Notes: a model not told the origin generated them from the letters alone. A stretch of DNA of 7,159 bases from Acidovorax delafieldii (GCA_002327945.1 DCVY01000175.1:1-7159), one strand, 5' to 3'. Counted from the first letter of the stretch, positions 1-6,832 are shown. Numbers and translations are program-made.

Positions 1-115
1 ATCGCCTGACATCGGCAGAGCCTGTGCCCGGCCTGCCGGACGCGGCGGCATAGCGCCTGAAAGCGCTGCTGGGTGGGTGGGGCCGGTACGCCAGCCCTCG
101 CCGATGCATCTGTTT
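1..115. other. Non-coding edge downstream of serB
   Basis: This stretch lies beyond the serB stop codon. I see no supported gene. The plus-strand frame that is open here continues antisense through serB and has no recognisable protein content, so I treat it as a GC-rich artefact. A short inverted repeat (AGCGC at 52-56, GCGCT at 63-67, six-base loop) could form a small hairpin, but no T-run follows it on either strand, so it is not a convincing intrinsic terminator. Confidence 0.5.
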
Positions 116-832
116 TCAGGGTTGAAGCACTTCCAGAATGCGGTCCAGCCCGCCTTGGTTGATGGCAATCTTGGCTTGCGCGCGCACGGCGGGCTTGGCG
201 TGGTAGGCCACCGACAGTCCGGCTGCGGCCATCATGGGCAGGTCGTTGGCGCCATCGCCCACGGCAATCGCCTGCGCTGGCGAGATGCCCATGAGCGAGG
301 CCACTTCGAGCAGGGTGCGGCGCTTCTCGGCTCCGTCGCAGATGTCGCCCCAGGACTGGTCCACCATGCGGCCCGTGAGCAGGCCGTTTTCCACTTCGAG
401 CATGTTGGACCGGGCAAAGTCGATGCCCAGGCCGGCGCGCACGCGGTCGGCAAAAAAGGTGAAGCCGCCCGACACCAGCAGCGTGGTCAGGCCGGCGGCC
501 TTGGCGGCGGTGATGAGCTCCTTGGCGCCGGGGTTAAAGCGCAGGCGTTCTGCGAACACCCGTTCCATGTGGCCGACGGTCACGCCCTTGAGCAGGGCCA
601 CGCGCTGGCGCAGGCTTTCCTTGAAGTCGGTGATCAGGCCCTGCATGGCGGCCTCGGTGATGGCCGCCACTTCGGCCTTGCGGCCAGCAGCATCGGCAAT
701 TTCGTCCACACACTCGATGTTGATGAGGGTGGAATCCATGTCGAAGGCGATGAGCTTGTAGCTCGACAGGGACAGCGGTGGCTGGATGCCCTGGACGACG
801 AGGCCGGGGGCAAATTCGGTGGCGTGGGTCAT
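116..832 (-). CDS. serB: Phosphoserine phosphatase SerB
   Basis: The 238-residue protein is a cytoplasmic HAD-superfamily hydrolase that removes phosphate from O-phospho-L-serine, the last step of serine synthesis from 3-phosphoglycerate. The HAD signatures are all visible. Motif I is FDMDST, with nucleophile D31 and acid/base D33. Motif II is the serine of VSGGFTFF (S121). The probable motif III lysine is K170 in DGAEKRR. Motif IV is GDGANDLPM, with the Mg-binding aspartates D193 and D197. The ECVDEIAD segment after motif I is typical of SerB substrate specificity. The protein is shorter than E. coli SerB (about 322 residues) because it has only about 25 residues before the HAD core, not a full N-terminal domain; short SerB proteins are common. 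It is intact. The ATG at 832 has no strong Shine-Dalgarno sequence. The gene is the last of the minus-strand cluster, 97 bp behind the DUF3149-type gene, so it may be read from upstream promoters or from a weak local one. Confidence 0.95.
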   Translation of the reverse strand: MTHATEFAPGLVVQGIQPPLSLSSYKLIAFDMDSTLINIECVDEIADAAGRKAEVAAITEAAMQGLITDFKESLRQRVALLKGVTVGHMERVFAERLRFNPGAKELITAAKAAGLTTLLVSGGFTFFADRVRAGLGIDFARSNMLEVENGLLTGRMVDQSWGDICDGAEKRRTLLEVASLMGISPAQAIAVGDGANDLPMMAAAGLSVAYHAKPAVRAQAKIAINQGGLDRILEVLQP

Positions 833-868
833 GAAAAACGGGGCTGTGCCATGGATGCGAAGGGCGCA

Positions 869-874
869 ATGTTA
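869..874 (-). promoter_or_regulatory. Weak -10-like element before serB
   Basis: On the minus strand TAACAT matches 4 of 6 bases of the sigma-70 -10 consensus and lies 36 bp upstream of the serB start. No recognisable -35 hexamer sits 16-18 bp further upstream, where the sequence is GC-rich. It could give serB its own promoter, but short AT-rich words occur by chance and the call is tentative. Confidence 0.22.
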
Positions 875-886
875 GCCCGCCGGCCA

Positions 887-911
887 GGGCGCCCTGCTGC
901 TCCAGGGCCCC
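887..911. repeat. Hairpin-forming inverted repeat between the DUF3149-type gene and serB
   Basis: On the plus strand GGG, a single bulged C and GCCCTG (887-896) can pair with CAGGGC and CCC (903-911) around the six-base loop CTGCTC. This gives a nine-pair GC-only stem with one bulge. For minus-strand transcripts it would form between the small membrane protein gene and serB. No T-run follows it in that direction, so it lacks the hallmark of an intrinsic terminator. It may attenuate read-through, stabilise a 3' end, or mean nothing. Confidence 0.35.
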
Positions 912-929
912 AAAAGAGGGCTTCGATGG

Positions 930-1112
930 TCAGTGGGGGCGCGGTGGCCGCGCACTTTGCCCTGATTGCCCTGGTGTGTGGGCGCCAGCGCTTTCGTCCA
1001 TCTTGCCCAGAAACAGGCGAATGAAGAAGACCATCATGCCCAGCATGAAGGCAATGCCGATGATGCTCATCAGGCCGTAGTCGGTGGAAAAGAGGTCGGT
1101 GAGCAGTTTCAT
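930..1112 (-). CDS. Small single-span membrane protein, DUF3149 type
   Basis: The 60-residue protein starts with a short amphipathic stretch (MKLLTDLFSTDYG). One hydrophobic helix follows at about residues 14-36 (LMSIIGIAFMLGMMVFFIRLFL), then a polar, Pro/Ser/Arg-rich cytoplasmic-looking tail. The pattern LF-x-D-x-GLMS-x-x-GIAFMLGM-x-x-FF-x-R-x-FL-x-KM is what I recall of the DUF3149 family (small proteobacterial proteins of unknown function). This recognition is from memory, not from a search. The start is well supported: a perfect AGGAGG ribosome-binding site lies five bases before the ATG. A consensus FNR/ANR palindrome and a matched -10 element precede it, so expression is probably raised when oxygen is low. 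Function is unknown; small one-helix proteins of this kind often act as accessory subunits or regulators of larger membrane complexes, but nothing here identifies a partner. Confidence 0.8.
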   Translation of the reverse strand: MKLLTDLFSTDYGLMSIIGIAFMLGMMVFFIRLFLGKMDESAGAHTPGQSGQSARPPRPH

Positions 1113-1117
1113 GAAAC

Positions 1118-1123
1118 CCTCCT
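1118..1123 (-). promoter_or_regulatory. Perfect Shine-Dalgarno for the DUF3149-type gene
   Basis: AGGAGG on the minus strand lies five bases before the ATG at 1112. It is the strongest ribosome-binding site in the window, which supports the small open reading frame as a real, probably well-translated gene. Confidence 0.8.
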
Positions 1124-1140
1124 GGTTGACTGGTTTCCCG

Positions 1141-1146
1141 ACTATT
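1141..1146 (-). promoter_or_regulatory. Probable -10 element of an FNR-dependent promoter
   Basis: On the minus strand AATAGT matches 4 of 6 bases of the -10 consensus. If it occupies -12 to -7, transcription starts near the A at 1134, leaving a leader of about 22 bases that contains the AGGAGG. With that start site, the centre of the FNR-like palindrome (1175.5) falls at -41.5, the classic class II activator position. No good -35 hexamer is needed or seen. The start site is inferred from geometry. Confidence 0.5.
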
Positions 1147-1168
1147 GCGCCAACGCTGGCCGAGCAGG

Positions 1169-1182
1169 TTGATGTGTATCAA
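1169..1182. promoter_or_regulatory. Consensus FNR/ANR binding site
   Basis: The plus strand reads TTGATGTGTATCAA, a perfect match to the FNR/ANR consensus TTGAT-N4-ATCAA; the minus strand reads TTGATACACATCAA. FNR-type regulators carry an oxygen-labile iron-sulfur cluster and bind this palindrome when oxygen is scarce. The site lies between the CbiM-like gene and the DUF3149-type gene, centred about 63 bp upstream of the latter's ATG. The only gene it can plausibly activate at short range is that small membrane protein, since no plus-strand gene begins nearby. Related Crp/FNR-family factors such as DNR/NnrR, which sense nitric oxide, recognise nearly the same sequence and cannot be excluded. 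Confidence 0.75.
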
Positions 1183-1207
1183 TGGGGGGTGCCGTGGGTG
1201 CTTGCGC

Positions 1208-1864
1208 CTACTTTGGATGCCCAAGGTAGAGGGGGTCGGACCAGGTGGCCAGCCATTGCGGCTTGAAGGCCACAAAGATGGCTGTGAGCATGCCCGTGAC
1301 AAACGCATCACCCCAGGCCATGAGCCAGCGGGCCACCAGCGAGAGTTCGCTGCCCACCCCAGGCAGCTGGTGGCCGCTCCATTGCGACAAGGCGCCTGAA
1401 GCAAAGAGACACAGCACCGTGCCCAAAAAGGCGCGGCCCAGCACATAGACGAATAGGTGGGGCCCCAGAAAGCGCCGCACCAGCGCCCCCAGAATCAGCG
1501 CCAGGGTGGCGGGTGTCACGCCTTGCCAGGCCATGGCTCCCAGCGCCTGGGGCCAGTCCATGGCGGGTGAGACCAGCCAGGCGATCACGCCCACCAGCGC
1601 CAGCACCGGAATGGCCAGTGGCCAGCCCAGCATCAGCACCACCATGCACGCACCCGACCACTGCAATTGCAGCGGCATGGCGTGCAGCGTGGGCAGAGCC
1701 CACATCCACGGCAGGAACACCAGCGTGGCCAGCAGGGGCGTGAGCAGCGGCGACAGCGTGCGCTCTCGCCCCGGCAGGGCTGGGGCGCTGTACAGCAGCC
1801 GCCAGGGGCGCAACCACAGCGCTACGGCCAGGGCCAGGGCGGTGAGAGCGGCTTCCAGGGGCAT
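1208..1864 (-). CDS. Polytopic membrane protein, CbiM-like / COG3235 type
   Basis: The 218-residue protein is strongly hydrophobic, with about six membrane segments (roughly residues 3-20, 38-57, 71-95, 110-128, 136-158 and 177-201). The C-terminal motif WGDAFVTGMLTAIFVAF, then KPQWLATWSDPLYL, and the middle segment MLGWPLAIPVLALVG match what I recall of the COG3235 proteins, often annotated as energy-coupling-factor transporter permeases related to CbiM. CbiM itself is the membrane substrate-binding component for cobalt or nickel uptake. This protein lacks the N-terminal MHIPDG metal-site motif of true CbiM, so transport of a metal is not shown. No ATPase or T-component gene is present in the window. 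The ATG at 1864 is preceded by GGAG at an eight-base spacing. The gene begins 32 bp after the mfd stop on the same strand, so the two are probably co-transcribed. Confidence is high that it is a real membrane protein, moderate for the family. Confidence 0.75.
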   Translation of the reverse strand: MPLEAALTALALAVALWLRPWRLLYSAPALPGRERTLSPLLTPLLATLVFLPWMWALPTLHAMPLQLQWSGACMVVLMLGWPLAIPVLALVGVIAWLVSPAMDWPQALGAMAWQGVTPATLALILGALVRRFLGPHLFVYVLGRAFLGTVLCLFASGALSQWSGHQLPGVGSELSLVARWLMAWGDAFVTGMLTAIFVAFKPQWLATWSDPLYLGHPK

Positions 1865-1896
1865 GGCGCGGGCTCCGGGTGCAATGGCCCGGTGGA

Positions 1897-4800
1897 TCAG
1901 GCGGTGGCCGCAGCCGTCGCCAGTGGCTGACCCAGCGAGCGCAGCACATCCCGAACCATTTGCGCGCGGTCCTTGGGGTCCTTGAGTTCGCGCTCGATGC
2001 GCAGCTTTTCGTTGCCCGCCAGCTTGATGTGCTTGTTTTTCTGGATCAGCTCGATGATGCGCATGGGGTCAATCGGCGGCTGGGGTTTGAAGGTGATGGT
2101 GATGACGCCCGGCGCGGCATCGACCTTGACCACGCCGTAGGGCTGGCTCAGCACGCGCAGGCGGTGCACGTCAATAAGGGTCTGCGCCTGCTGCGGCAGC
2201 TTGCCGAAGCGGTCCACTATTTCTTCGAGCAACGCATCAACCTGGTCGGGTGCCTTGGCCGTTGCCAGCTTCTTGTAAAACGACAGGCGCAGGTGCACGT
2301 CGCCGCAGTAGTCGTCGGGCAGCAGGGCGGGGGCGTGCAGGTTGATGTCGGTGGTCACGCTCAGGGGGCTGAGCAGGTCCGGCTCCTTGCCGGCCTTGAG
2401 GCAGCGCACCGCCTCGCTCAGCATCTCGTTGTAGAGCTGGAAGCCCACTTCCATCATGTTGCCGCTCTGGCTCTCGCCCAGCACCTCGCCGGCGCCGCGG
2501 ATCTCCAGGTCGTGCATGGCCAGGTAGAAGCCGCTGCCCAGTTCTTCCATGGCCTGGATGGCGTCGAGCCGCTGCTGCGCCTGCTTGGTCAGGCCCTCGA
2601 TGTCGGGCACCATCAGGTAGGCATAGGCCTGGTGGTGGCTGCGGCCCACGCGCCCGCGCAGCTGGTGCAGCTGCGCCAGGCCGAACTTGTCGGCGCGGCT
2701 GATGACGATGGTGTTGGCCGTGGGCACATCGATGCCGGTCTCGATGATGGTCGAACACAGCAGGATGTTGTAGCGCTGGGCCACGAAGTCGCGCATCACG
2801 CGCTCGAGCTCGCGCTCGGGCATCTGGCCGTGGGCCACGGCGATGCGGGCCTCGGGCAATATCTCTTCGAGCTTCTGGCGGCGGTTCTCGATGGTCTCCA
2901 CCTCGTTGTGCAGAAAGTAGCACTGCCCGCCGCGCTTCAATTCGCGCAGCACCGCCTCGCGGATCACGCCCGTGCCCTCGTTGCGCACGAAGGTTTTGAT
3001 GGCCAGGCGGCGCTGGGGCGCGGTGGCAATCACGCTCAGGTCGCGCAGGCCTTCGAGCGCCATGCCCATGGTGCGCGGGATGGGCGTGGCGGTGAGCGTG
3101 AGCACGTCCACCTCGGCGCGCAGCTGCTTCATCTGCTCTTTGTGGCGCACGCCGAAGCGGTGCTCTTCATCGATGATGAGCAGGCCCAGGTTGTGGAACT
3201 TGGTCGATTCACTGAGCAGCTTGTGCGTGCCGACCACGATGTCCACCGTGCCGTCGCCAATGCCCTTGATGGCCGCCGTGATCTCCTTGCCGGAGCGAAA
3301 GCGCGAGACCTCGGCAATCTTGACTGGCCACTTGGCGAAGCGGTCCACCAGCGTCTGGTAGTGCTGCTCGGCCAGCAGCGTGGTGGGCGCAAGAAAGGCC
3401 ACCTGCCGCCCGCCCGTGACGGCCACGAAGGCCGCGCGCAGGGCCACTTCGGTCTTGCCGAAGCCCACGTCGCCGCAAACCAGGCGGTCCATGGGGCGGG
3501 GGCTGATCATGTCCTGGATGACGGCGTGGATGGCGGCGTTCTGGTCGGCTGTTTCTTCGAAGCCGAAGTCGTTGGCAAAGGCCTCGTAGTCCTGCGGCGA
3601 GTAGCGGAAGGCGTGGCCCTCGCGCGCGGCGCGGCGGGCGTAGATGTTGAGCAGTTCGGCCGCGCTGTCGCGCACCTGGCTTGCCGCCTTGCGCTTGGCC
3701 TTTTCCCACTGGCCGCTGCCCAGCTTGTGCAGCGGCGCCTCGTCCGCGCTCACGCCGGTGTAGCGGCTGATGAGCTGCAGTTGGCTCACCGGCACATACA
3801 GCACGGCCTTGTCGGCATATTCGAGGTGCAAAAACTCCTGCAACGCGGGCGTGCCATCGGGGTTCTTGTTGCCCACATCCATGTTGATGAGGCCCCGGTA
3901 GCGGCCGATGCCGTGCTGGCTGTGCACCACGGGGTCGCCCACGTTGAGCTCGCTCAGATCTTTGATGAGCGCGTCTACATCGCTCACCTGCTCCTGCTTT
4001 TTGCGCCGGCGCGTGGTGGGGCCGGCGGCGAAAAGCTCGGTCTCGGTCACGAAGTCGATGCCGTCCTCGATCCAGCTGAAGCCCATGTTGAGCCCGGCGG
4101 TGGCAATGCCCACCTTCTCGGCGGCATCGCCCTGGAACTCGGCCAGCGAGTCGAAGGCCGGCGGGTTCAGCCCGCTGGCGCGTAAAAAGTCCAGCAGGCT
4201 CTCGCGCCGGCCATCGCTCTCGGCCAGCAGCAGCACGCGGTGCTGCGTATTGCGGATGTGGGCGTGCAGGCGGGCCAGCGGATCGTCGGCGCCGCGCAGC
4301 ACCGACAAATCGCCCAGTTTCTGGAAGTGCGGGTTGTCGGCGATGTCCTCCACCGCAGGGCGGATGGACAGCTGCGCATGCAGGTTGGCGCGTGTGTAGA
4401 ACTGGTCGATGGACAGAAACAGCGACTCGGGCGGCAGCGCCGGGCGCTCGGGGTCGCCCTGGATCAGGCGAAAGCGGTCTTTGGTGTCCTGCCAGAAGCG
4501 CTGGAAGGCCGGTTCCAGGTCGCCGTGCAGCACCACCGTGGCCTTGCTTCCAAGATAGTCGAACACGGTGGCCGTGTCATCGAAGAACAGCGGCAGGTAG
4601 TACTCGATGCCCGCCGTGGCCACGCCGTTGCCCATGTCCTTGTAGATGCGGCTCTTGGTGGGGTCTCCCTCCAGCATCTCGCGCCAGCGGCTGCGGAATT
4701 TGGCGCGCGCGTCGTCGTCCATGGGGAACTCGCGGCCGGGTAGCAGGCGCACCTCGGGCACGGGGTACAGGCTGCGCTGGCTGTCGGGGTCGAAGGTGCG

Positions 4801-5385
4801 GATGGAGTCGATCTCGTTGTCGAACAAATCCACGCGGTAGGGCACCAGCGAACCCATGGGAAACAAATCGATCAGCCCGCCGCGCACCGCGTATTCGCCG
4901 GGGCTCACCACCTGCGCGACATGGCTGTAGCCTGCCAGCGTGAGCTGGGCCTTGAATTTGGCCTCGTCGAGCTTTTGTTTGACCTGGAAGTGGAAGGTGT
5001 AGCCCGCCAGGAAAGAAGGCGGCGCCAGCCGGTACAGCGCGGTGGTGGCCGGCACCAGCACCACGTCGGCCCCCGTTTCACCATCCTTTTGGCTGATGCG
5101 CCACAGCGTGGCCAGCCGTTCGCTGATCAAATCCTGGTGTGGCGAGAAGGTGTCGTAGGGCAGCGTCTCCCAGTCCGGGAACAGCGCGCAGCGCAGCGTG
5201 GGCGCGAAGAACGCCATTTCCTCGATGAGGCGCTGCGCATCGGTGGCGTCGGCCGTGACGATGGCGGTGGTGTGGCCGGCGGCCTTGTCGCGTTCGGCCA
5301 GGCCGGCCAGCAGCAGGGCATCGGCGCTGCCCACGGGGCGGGGCAGGGTGAAACGTTTTCCGGGGGAGAGTTTGGGCAGTTCCAT
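1897..5385 (-). CDS. mfd: Transcription-repair coupling factor Mfd
   Basis: Mfd is an ATP-driven DNA translocase that pushes or removes RNA polymerase stalled at lesions and recruits UvrA for nucleotide excision repair. The 1162-residue protein has the full architecture. The N-terminal UvrB-like module includes FPDWETLPYD (69-78) and VRGGLIDLFP (167-176). A CarD-like RNA-polymerase-interacting domain covers about 485-550 (VHSQHGIGRYRG...EYADKAVLYVPVSQL). The helicase core has Walker A GDVGFGKTE (638-646), the DEEH box (739-742), LTATPIPRT, and motif VI QLRGRVGRS near 907. A C-terminal TRCF domain follows (about 1005-1110). E. coli Mfd is 1148 residues, so the length is normal and no break is seen. 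I chose the ATG at 5385 because it starts directly at the conserved N-terminus. The frame stays open to 5607, but that would overlap ispD and adds sequence of non-coding character. Its start codon lacks a clear Shine-Dalgarno sequence. It heads the minus-strand cluster and diverges from ispD. Confidence 0.96.
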   Translation of the reverse strand: MELPKLSPGKRFTLPRPVGSADALLLAGLAERDKAAGHTTAIVTADATDAQRLIEEMAFFAPTLRCALFPDWETLPYDTFSPHQDLISERLATLWRISQKDGETGADVVLVPATTALYRLAPPSFLAGYTFHFQVKQKLDEAKFKAQLTLAGYSHVAQVVSPGEYAVRGGLIDLFPMGSLVPYRVDLFDNEIDSIRTFDPDSQRSLYPVPEVRLLPGREFPMDDDARAKFRSRWREMLEGDPTKSRIYKDMGNGVATAGIEYYLPLFFDDTATVFDYLGSKATVVLHGDLEPAFQRFWQDTKDRFRLIQGDPERPALPPESLFLSIDQFYTRANLHAQLSIRPAVEDIADNPHFQKLGDLSVLRGADDPLARLHAHIRNTQHRVLLLAESDGRRESLLDFLRASGLNPPAFDSLAEFQGDAAEKVGIATAGLNMGFSWIEDGIDFVTETELFAAGPTTRRRKKQEQVSDVDALIKDLSELNVGDPVVHSQHGIGRYRGLINMDVGNKNPDGTPALQEFLHLEYADKAVLYVPVSQLQLISRYTGVSADEAPLHKLGSGQWEKAKRKAASQVRDSAAELLNIYARRAAREGHAFRYSPQDYEAFANDFGFEETADQNAAIHAVIQDMISPRPMDRLVCGDVGFGKTEVALRAAFVAVTGGRQVAFLAPTTLLAEQHYQTLVDRFAKWPVKIAEVSRFRSGKEITAAIKGIGDGTVDIVVGTHKLLSESTKFHNLGLLIIDEEHRFGVRHKEQMKQLRAEVDVLTLTATPIPRTMGMALEGLRDLSVIATAPQRRLAIKTFVRNEGTGVIREAVLRELKRGGQCYFLHNEVETIENRRQKLEEILPEARIAVAHGQMPERELERVMRDFVAQRYNILLCSTIIETGIDVPTANTIVISRADKFGLAQLHQLRGRVGRSHHQAYAYLMVPDIEGLTKQAQQRLDAIQAMEELGSGFYLAMHDLEIRGAGEVLGESQSGNMMEVGFQLYNEMLSEAVRCLKAGKEPDLLSPLSVTTDINLHAPALLPDDYCGDVHLRLSFYKKLATAKAPDQVDALLEEIVDRFGKLPQQAQTLIDVHRLRVLSQPYGVVKVDAAPGVITITFKPQPPIDPMRIIELIQKNKHIKLAGNEKLRIERELKDPKDRAQMVRDVLRSLGQPLATAAATA

Positions 5386-5461
5386 GCGGACGGTGGCGTC
5401 TGGGCCCGCCGCATCCCCTGGGGCGCAAAACGCGCACGGGCTGGATGGGGGGCAACGGGAG

Positions 5462-5467
5462 ATTTTA
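5462..5467 (-). promoter_or_regulatory. Candidate -10 element for mfd
   Basis: On the minus strand TAAAAT matches 5 of 6 bases of the -10 consensus. It would place a start site near 5455 and a leader of about 70 bases before mfd. It overlaps the plus-strand -10 of ispD. No good -35 hexamer is seen at the usual distance, so this is a sequence-only suggestion. Confidence 0.35.
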
Positions 5468-5471
5468 GAAT
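5466..5471 (+). promoter_or_regulatory. Candidate -10 element for ispD
   Basis: TAGAAT matches 5 of 6 bases of the -10 consensus and ends nine bases before the ispD ATG. Transcription from it would start around 5477-5479, giving an almost leaderless mRNA. This fits the absence of a clear Shine-Dalgarno sequence in front of ispD. The -35 region is weak: the nearest candidate, CTGGAT at 5441-5446, is poor and its spacing is long. Confidence 0.45.
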
Positions 5472-5480
5472 GAGCGCCAC

Positions 5481-6326
5481 ATGACTGCTCCGCTATTGCA
5501 ACCATCACTTGCCCCCTTGTCCGCCCAGGGGCGTTTCTGGGCGCTGGTGCCGTGTGCGGGCATGGGCTTGCGCGCGGTGCCCCCGCACGCCGCTGCTGGC
5601 GCGGCATCGGCTGCCCCGGCCCTGCCCAAGCAATACCACCTGGTAGCAGGGCACCCCATGGTCATGCACACCCTGGCGGCCTTTGCGGGCGTGGGCCGTT
5701 TGCTGGGCACGCTGGTGGCGGTGGCACCAGGAGACCATTTTCTGGACGCCTACGTCCACCCCGCGTTTTTCACGGTGGAATGCGGCGGGCCCACGCGTGC
5801 GGATACCGTGCTGGGTGGCTTGCGGGCGCTCGGGGAGCGCGGGGCCAGGTCCGACGACTGGGTGCTGGTGCATGACGCGGCCCGCTGCCTGGTGACATCC
5901 CGGCAGATCGACACCCTGATCGACACCTGCCAGCACGACGGCGTGGGTGGCCTGCTGGCGCACAAACTGTCCGACACGCTTAAAACATCGATTGACGGAC
6001 CCGGCGGCGTGCGCGTGGCCTCCACCGTGGACCGCAGCGACAAGTGGCTGGCGCAGACGCCCCAGATGTTCCGCATGGGCCCGCTCAAGGCGGCCATCGA
6101 GCATGTGGGCTCGGGCGCCACCGACGAGGCCAGTGCCATGGAGGCAATGGGCCTGCACCCGCGGCTGGTGCCGGGTGGGGCGCAGAATTTCAAGGTGACC
6201 TACCCGGACGACTTTGCCCTGGCGGCCGCCGTGCTGGCGCAGCGGGCGCACGGCGCGACGCTCGATCGTTTTGGTGGCGCGCGCGGGCAGGCGGCGCCGG
6301 CATTTGACAAAAAGAACATGTTTTGA
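5481..6326 (+). CDS. ispD: 2-C-methyl-D-erythritol 4-phosphate cytidylyltransferase IspD
   Basis: IspD joins CTP and 2-C-methyl-D-erythritol 4-phosphate to give CDP-methylerythritol in the cytoplasmic MEP pathway to isoprenoids. Visible family motifs are PCAGMGLRA (24-32) and PKQY (49-52) of the CTP-binding loop, GGPTRADTV (102-110), LVHDAAR (129-135), SDTLK (164-168), STVDR (181-185), QTPQMF (192-197) and [12 protein letters not shown] (237-248). By comparison with E. coli IspD, R31, K50, D132, R185 and K238 correspond to R20, K27, D106, R157 and K213, so the active site looks complete. Two oddities make it 281 residues against about 236 in E. coli: an Ala/Pro-rich insertion between R31 and K50, and a C-terminal tail of about 25 residues. 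The ATG at 5481 leaves an 18-residue leader before the conserved FWALVPCAG, and no better downstream start is evident. ispF follows after 26 bp, clearly as an operon partner. Confidence 0.94.
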   Translation: MTAPLLQPSLAPLSAQGRFWALVPCAGMGLRAVPPHAAAGAASAAPALPKQYHLVAGHPMVMHTLAAFAGVGRLLGTLVAVAPGDHFLDAYVHPAFFTVECGGPTRADTVLGGLRALGERGARSDDWVLVHDAARCLVTSRQIDTLIDTCQHDGVGGLLAHKLSDTLKTSIDGPGGVRVASTVDRSDKWLAQTPQMFRMGPLKAAIEHVGSGATDEASAMEAMGLHPRLVPGGAQNFKVTYPDDFALAAAVLAQRAHGATLDRFGGARGQAAPAFDKKNMF

Positions 6327-6341
6327 GGGCCCTCGCGGGCG

Positions 6342-6348
6342 AAGGTGA
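6342..6348 (+). promoter_or_regulatory. Ribosome-binding site that sets the ispF start
   Basis: AAGGTGA lies four bases before the ATG at 6353. The frame also has an upstream TTG at 6323, which would overlap the ispD stop. The Shine-Dalgarno-like sequence and the conserved N-terminus [14 protein letters not shown] both favour 6353 as the true start. Confidence 0.6.
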
Positions 6349-6352
6349 TTCG

Positions 6353-6832
6353 ATGAATTTCAGGATCGGTGAAGGCTGGGATGTGCACGCGCTGGTGCCC
6401 GGGCGCCGGCTGGTGATCGGCGGGGTGGAGATCGCCCATTCGATGGGCCTGCTGGGCCATTCGGATGCCGATGTGCTGCTGCATGCCATCACCGATGCCC
6501 TGCTGGGGGCAGCTGCACTGGGTGATATCGGCAGCCACTTTCCTGACACCGACGCCGCATTTCGCGGCGCCGACTCGGGCGTGCTGCTGGCAGAGGCTGC
6601 GCGCCGGGTGCGTGCGGCGGGCTACGAGATTGGCAACATCGACAGCACGGTGGTGGCGCAGTCGCCGCGCCTTGCCGCCCATATTCCCGCTATGCGCGTG
6701 CACATCGCGGCCGCTGTGGGGGTAGACGAAGCGCAGGTGAACGTCAAGGCCAAGACCGCCGAACGCCTGGGCCCCGTGGGCCAGGGGCTGGCCATGGAGG
6801 CGCGGGCGGTGGCGTTGCTGTTCCAGGCCTGA
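6353..6832 (+). CDS. ispF: 2-C-methyl-D-erythritol 2,4-cyclodiphosphate synthase IspF
   Basis: IspF is a small trimeric zinc enzyme that cyclises CDP-methylerythritol 2-phosphate to methylerythritol cyclodiphosphate, releasing CMP. It works two steps after IspD; the intervening kinase IspE is not in this window. The 159-residue protein has the usual length. The N-terminal GEGWDVHAL carries D10 and H12, which with H44 (in [17 protein letters not shown]) form the zinc site, matching D8, H10 and H42 of E. coli. LGHSDADV (35-41), [11 protein letters not shown] (57-67) and the C-terminal [18 protein letters not shown] (130-147) for CDP binding are all present. No residue looks anomalous. The gene lies 26 bp after ispD and shares its transcript. 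It converges on the histidine kinase gene. Confidence 0.97.
   Translation: MNFRIGEGWDVHALVPGRRLVIGGVEIAHSMGLLGHSDADVLLHAITDALLGAAALGDIGSHFPDTDAAFRGADSGVLLAEAARRVRAAGYEIGNIDSTVVAQSPRLAAHIPAMRVHIAAAVGVDEAQVNVKAKTAERLGPVGQGLAMEARAVALLFQA

Noticed and set aside
52..67. Possible terminator hairpin after serB
   Set aside because: The stem is only five pairs and no T-run follows in the direction of serB transcription.
77..1024. A 315-codon open frame on the plus strand, antisense to serB
   Set aside because: It runs through the complement of serB and its upstream gap, has a GTG start without convincing context, and shows only low-complexity His/Gly/Ala composition.
1879..4185. A 768-codon open frame on the plus strand, antisense to mfd
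   Set aside because: It lies entirely opposite the well-supported mfd gene apart from its first bases. Its translation is rich in His, Gly, Ala, Val and Gln with no recognisable domain, as expected from the complementary frame of a GC-rich coding sequence.
5386..5607. N-terminal extension of Mfd up to 5607
   Set aside because: It would overlap the ispD start and ispD codons, gives Cys/Pro/Arg-rich sequence unlike any Mfd domain, and the ATG at 5385 already yields a normal-length protein.
5505..6251. A 248-codon minus-strand frame opposite ispD
   Set aside because: It is antisense to a gene with clear IspD motifs and shows no domain of its own.
6323..6352. Upstream TTG start for ispF
   Set aside because: The ten added residues are not part of the conserved IspF N-terminus, and the ATG at 6353 has its own AAGGTGA ribosome-binding sequence.
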